From NCBI GenBank assembly GCA_000436695.1, contig HF992532.1, positions 1 to 20,850 on the forward strand: a stretch of 20,850 bases of DNA, in the 5' to 3' direction. The translations under genes and the position numbers were made by a program. The notes beneath the pieces were generated by a model. That model was not told the DNA's origin. It was given only the letters and a program-made list of their open reading frames with translations, and ran no database searches. This document shows, piece after piece, positions 17,277-20,850 of this stretch (position 1 is its first letter; each line of letters begins with the position of its first letter). The DNA comes from Prevotella sp. CAG:1185 (lineage in GTDB: Bacteria; Bacteroidota; Bacteroidia; Bacteroidales; Bacteroidaceae).

Positions 17277-19454
17277 TCAGTTACCCATATCCGATATAAA
17301 CTTTATCCTTACCAGGCGTATTTCATCCTCACTATAGTCATCGCCAAGTTCATCCATTGCAGTTTCAAGGTCGTCGGTCTCGCTCTCCTTAAAATACTCA
17401 TAGATGTCGTCAACATGGTCGTCATCCATAACGTCCTCAAGGAAATAGTCGATGTTTATCTTAGTTCCGCTGTAAACTATAGCTTCAATCTCATCGAGCA
17501 AATCCTCAAAATCTATACCCTGAGCGTCGGCTATGTCGTCAAGTGCCACCTGACGGTCAATGCTCTGTATAATCTTAACCTTAAGCACCGATTTCTTTGC
17601 AACCGTGCGTACACGCAGGTCTTCAGGTCTCTCAATGTCATTCTCCTCGCAGTGTTTCTTTATCAGTTCAACAAACTCCTTGCCATAGCGGCGGGCCTTG
17701 CCTGCACCTACGCCCTGAATATTTTGCAGTTCCTCCAAAGTTATAGGATAAACAGTAGCCATCTGCTCAAGCGACACATCCTGGAATATCACATAAGGCG
17801 GCAACTGATGTTTCTGGCTCACCTTCTTTCGCAAGTCTTTCAGCATGGCATACAGCGTCGGGTCGAGAGCCGCTCCCGCTCCGTCGTGAACTTCCTCGTC
17901 CTCATCGTCATTAAACTCATTGTCCTTGACAATCATGAACGACTCAGGATTCTTCATAAATCTTTTACCGGCAGCAGTAAGTTTCAGTATGCCATAGTTT
18001 TCAACATCCTTCTTTATATAACCGGCAATGAGGGCTTGACGTATAACCGGATTCCACAGTTTTTCGTCCATATCCTCGCCCGAACCGAACTCTTCAAGTT
18101 TGTCGTGTTTATGAGCCACGATATCGTTATTGTCTTTGCCCTCAATAAAGTCTATAACATAGTCTGTTCTGAAATCTTCCTTTATAGCAGCAATGGCATG
18201 CAGCACAACCAGCAGAGCATCCTTGGCCTCAATCTTTGTCTTTGGATGCAGACAGTTGTCGCAGTTGCCGCAGTTGTCCTTATCATACACCTCACCGAAA
18301 TAATGCAGGAGCATCTTTCTTCGGCACACAGACGACTCGGCATAAGCGGCGGTTTCCTGAAGCAGCTGGCGGCCGATGTCCTGCTCGGCAACAGGCTTGC
18401 CCTCCATAAACTTCTCGAGTTTTCTGAGGTCTTTGTATGAATAGAACGCTATACACTTTCCTTCGCCACCGTCGCGTCCGGCACGTCCGGTTTCCTGATA
18501 ATAGCCTTCAAGGCTCTTCGGTATGTCATAATGGATTACGAAGCGAACGTCTGGCTTGTCGATGCCCATACCGAAAGCTATCGTGGCAACAATGACATCA
18601 AGACGCTCCATGAGGAAATCGTCCTGTGTGGCCGAGCGGGTAGACGAGTCAAGACCGGCATGATATGCAGCCGCCTTGATGTCGTTGGCCTGCAGCACAG
18701 CCGCAAGCTCCTCAACCTTTTTGCGCGACAGACAATATATGATGCCGCTCTTTCCAGGATTCTGCTTAATGAACTTTACTATCTGCTTGTCGATGTCTTT
18801 TGTCTTATGTCTTACTTCATAATAAAGGTTGGGACGGTTGAATGAACTCTTAAACTCAGTTGCGTCCAATATACCCAGACTCTTCTTTATATCAGTCCTC
18901 ACCTTATCTGTGGCAGTGGCGGTCAAAGCTATCACCGGCGCATTGCCTATCTCATTGATGATAGGCCGTATGCGGCGATACTCCGGACGGAAGTCATGTC
19001 CCCACTCAGATATACAGTGAGCCTCATCGATGGCATAGAAAGAAATCTTTATCGTCTTCAGGAAATCAACATTATCCTCCTTGGTGAGCGATTCGGGCGC
19101 AACATAGAGCAATTTTGTCTTGCCTGCCAGTATATCACTCTTGACATGGTCGATTGCCGACTTGTTAAGAGAAGAGTTGAGATAATGGGCCACGCCGTCG
19201 CTTTCGCTCATGCCGTTGATTACGTCCACCTGGTTTTTCATCAGGGCTATGAGAGGCGAAATAACTATCGCCGTGCCGTCCATTATGAGCGACGGCAACT
19301 GATAACATAACGACTTGCCGCCTCCCGTAGGCATCAACACGAATGTGTTCTTGCCATCGAGCAAGTTGCGGATAATGGCTTCCTGGTCACCTTTAAACTT
19401 ATCAAAGCCGAAATACTGTTTCAGCTTTTCTGTAAGATTTACTTCCTTATTCAT
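17277..19454 (-). CDS. recQ: ATP-dependent DNA helicase RecQ
   Basis: 3'-5' DNA helicase of recombination and replication-fork repair. The 725 residues show a Walker A motif PTGGGKS at 42-48, a DEAH box at 143-146, and the RecQ-specific aromatic-rich loop following it (CISEWGHDFRPEYR). Motif VI reads QETGRAGRDG. A zinc-binding cluster follows (CRRKMLLHYFGE...CGNCDNC). A winged-helix RQC region leads to an HRDC domain (LRKKVSQKHQLPPYVIFQD...LQNIQGVGAGKARRYG). About 110 further residues follow: a helix-turn-helix-like segment (KVKIIQSIDRQVALDDIAD) and a very acidic tail. This makes it longer than E. coli RecQ (about 610 residues); the extension appears common in Bacteroidales. It lies 60 bases downstream of clpX and is probably cotranscribed with it. 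Confidence 0.96.
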   Translation of the reverse strand: MNKEVNLTEKLKQYFGFDKFKGDQEAIIRNLLDGKNTFVLMPTGGGKSLCYQLPSLIMDGTAIVISPLIALMKNQVDVINGMSESDGVAHYLNSSLNKSAIDHVKSDILAGKTKLLYVAPESLTKEDNVDFLKTIKISFYAIDEAHCISEWGHDFRPEYRRIRPIINEIGNAPVIALTATATDKVRTDIKKSLGILDATEFKSSFNRPNLYYEVRHKTKDIDKQIVKFIKQNPGKSGIIYCLSRKKVEELAAVLQANDIKAAAYHAGLDSSTRSATQDDFLMERLDVIVATIAFGMGIDKPDVRFVIHYDIPKSLEGYYQETGRAGRDGGEGKCIAFYSYKDLRKLEKFMEGKPVAEQDIGRQLLQETAAYAESSVCRRKMLLHYFGEVYDKDNCGNCDNCLHPKTKIEAKDALLVVLHAIAAIKEDFRTDYVIDFIEGKDNNDIVAHKHDKLEEFGSGEDMDEKLWNPVIRQALIAGYIKKDVENYGILKLTAAGKRFMKNPESFMIVKDNEFNDDEDEEVHDGAGAALDPTLYAMLKDLRKKVSQKHQLPPYVIFQDVSLEQMATVYPITLEELQNIQGVGAGKARRYGKEFVELIKKHCEENDIERPEDLRVRTVAKKSVLKVKIIQSIDRQVALDDIADAQGIDFEDLLDEIEAIVYSGTKINIDYFLEDVMDDDHVDDIYEYFKESETDDLETAMDELGDDYSEDEIRLVRIKFISDMGN

Positions 19455-19514
19455 ATAGTTAGTAAGCAGAGTTCCATGGTTTTATGTTATTATTAACTGA
19501 AAGCCACGCAGCAA

Positions 19515-20747
19515 TCAGGCACTTTCAAGTTTGTTGAAGTGTGCCTTTTCAAGCTGCTGGCGTGCATAGTCGAGAGTAACTTCAAAGGTTTTCACACGCT
19601 TTGACGGTATTTCAAACATTGCATCCATCATAACGCTCTCAACAATAGAGCGCAGTCCGCGCGCGCCGAGCTTGTATTCCATAGCCTTGTCGACAATAAA
19701 GTCGAGCGCATCTTCTGTGAACGAAAGTTCTATGCCGTCCATCTCAAACAGTTTGACATACTGCTTGATGATAGAGTTCTTAGGTTCTACAAGTATAGAC
19801 CTCAGCGCCTTACGGTCTAACGGATTAAGATATGTAAGCACCGGCAGACGCCCGATAATCTCAGGTATAAGTCCAAACGACTTGAGGTCTTGCGGAAGAA
19901 TATACTTCATCAGGTCATTCTTGTCTATGTTACGCACATTCTGCACCGAGTTATATCCCACAACATGTGTGTTGAGTCTCTGGGCTATCTTGCGCTCAAT
20001 GCCGTCGAAGGCACCGCCGCAGATAAACAGAATGTTCTTGGTGTCAACATGGATATACTCCTGGTCGGGATGCTTGCGTCCGCCCTGTGGCGGCACGTTG
20101 ACAATAGAGCCTTCAAGGAGCTTGAGCAGTCCCTGCTGAACGCCCTCGCCACTGACGTCGCGTGTTATTGAAGGATTGTCGCTCTTGCGTGCAATTTTGT
20201 CTATCTCATCGATAAACACTATTCCGCGCTGAGCGGCCTCAACGTCATAGTCGGCCACCTGGAGCAACCGGCTCAAAATGCTCTCCACATCCTCGCCCAC
20301 ATATCCGGCCTCAGTGAACACCGTGGCGTCTACAATAGTGAACGGAACGTCGAGCAGTTTTGCTATGGTGCGCGCCATGAGGGTTTTACCCGTTCCGGTG
20401 CTTCCCACCATAATTATATTGCTTTTTTCTATTTCTACACCGTTGTCGTCTTCGGGTTGCTGAAGCCTCTTGTAATGGTTATACACCGACACAGCCAGAC
20501 AGCGCTTGGCGTCGTCCTGACCGATGACATACTGGTCAAGATATTTCTTTATCTCGCGCGGCTTCGGCACCTTTTTTATCTTAAACTTAGAATTCTGCTT
20601 TTGCTTGTCATCATCGAGCAGTCCTGTCGACTTTACAATCTCGTAAGCCTGCACAGCACAGCTCTCGCATATATATCCGTCAACACCTGTTATGAGCAGT
20701 TTGACGTCTTTCTCGCTGCGTCCGCAAAAGCTACAAACTTTATTCAT
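19515..20747 (-). CDS. clpX: ATP-dependent Clp protease ATP-binding subunit ClpX
   Basis: Hexameric AAA+ unfoldase that feeds substrates into the ClpP peptidase. The 410 residues begin with the C4 zinc-binding domain (Cys5, Cys8, Cys27, Cys30). Then come Walker A GSTGTGKT at 115-122, the GYVGED pore loop at 148-153, Walker B IVFIDEID at 176-183, and the sensor region [15 protein letters not shown]. The ClpP-docking loop, IGF in E. coli, reads VGY at about 263-265, still hydrophobic. The C-terminal small domain carries [14 protein letters not shown]. The start at 20747 puts the first zinc cysteine at position 5, as is usual. A reading frame that looks like a clpP end lies 69 bases upstream, in keeping with the clpP-clpX order of many bacteria. 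Confidence 0.97.
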   Translation of the reverse strand: MNKVCSFCGRSEKDVKLLITGVDGYICESCAVQAYEIVKSTGLLDDDKQKQNSKFKIKKVPKPREIKKYLDQYVIGQDDAKRCLAVSVYNHYKRLQQPEDDNGVEIEKSNIIMVGSTGTGKTLMARTIAKLLDVPFTIVDATVFTEAGYVGEDVESILSRLLQVADYDVEAAQRGIVFIDEIDKIARKSDNPSITRDVSGEGVQQGLLKLLEGSIVNVPPQGGRKHPDQEYIHVDTKNILFICGGAFDGIERKIAQRLNTHVVGYNSVQNVRNIDKNDLMKYILPQDLKSFGLIPEIIGRLPVLTYLNPLDRKALRSILVEPKNSIIKQYVKLFEMDGIELSFTEDALDFIVDKAMEYKLGARGLRSIVESVMMDAMFEIPSKRVKTFEVTLDYARQQLEKAHFNKLESA

Positions 20748-20816
20748 CAGATTATACTATATATTTATTAGTTTTGTTATAAGCTCCGTTTGTTTGTCAG
20801 TCCTGACAGTCTTGTG

Positions 20817-20850
20817 TTATTTCTCCTCACTTCCGGCCGTAGGCTCTTCC
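20817..20850 (-). CDS. Partial gene, C-terminal tail only; probably clpP
   Basis: The last 34 bases of the window, read on the minus strand, encode EEPTAGSEEK and then TAA at 20817-20819. The rest lies outside. Identification as clpP comes only from its position just upstream of clpX; ten residues of a polar tail cannot confirm it. Other frames through these bases also reach stops, so even the frame is uncertain. Confidence 0.35.
   Translation of the reverse strand, partial: EEPTAGSEEK

Noticed and set aside
20788..20804. Short palindrome TGTCAG-TC-CTGACA before clpX as an operator
   Set aside because: Only a 6-bp stem with a 2-base loop, a single occurrence, and no known regulator site of this form that I can name. 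It is not distinguishable from chance.

Overview
The window looks like core chromosome of a member of the Bacteroidota, most probably Prevotellaceae (Prevotella/Segatella type). Three things support this. The gene set and order are typical of Bacteroidales: clpX-recQ, guaB, two SurA-type isomerases, an OstA-like protein, mutL and an OmpA-family porin. Several genes have a promoter element matching the Bacteroidota -7 consensus TAnnTTTG instead of a sigma70 -10 box. Shine-Dalgarno sequences are weak or absent. Every gene I can support lies on the minus strand, so the window is transcribed from right to left. The genus is inferred from style and order; I ran no database search.

Layout from the right end, in transcription order. 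A 34-base gene tail (probably clpP) precedes clpX and recQ, and a cluster of hairpins follows recQ. guaB (IMP dehydrogenase) has its own -7 element. It leads into a tightly packed run: two periplasmic peptidyl-prolyl isomerases, an OstA/LptA-like LPS transport protein, a 99-residue membrane protein of unknown function, and mutL. This run couples outer-membrane biogenesis with a mismatch-repair gene. An OmpA-family porin with its own promoter and a strong terminator follows.

Next are two identical tRNA-Val(UAC) genes with identical promoters, on either side of a small double-ACT-domain protein. Then come purB (adenylosuccinate lyase), an RluB-type rRNA pseudouridine synthase with a long Arg/Gly/Gln/Tyr-rich N-terminal tail, asnS (asparaginyl-tRNA synthetase), and guaD (guanine deaminase).

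The left 427 bases hold no convincing gene. They carry two kinds of repeat: short AAAAGG/CCTTTT motifs at about 69-151, and a nested set of palindromes built on the unit GTGAYGAGT at about 181-376. The two inner hairpins differ by a matching base change in both arms. This is the least explained structure in the window.

Three genes (guaB, purB, guaD) serve purine metabolism but lie in separate transcription units. I found no transposase, phage gene, CRISPR array, toxin-antitoxin pair or obvious defence system. Most of the window is ordinary housekeeping DNA.
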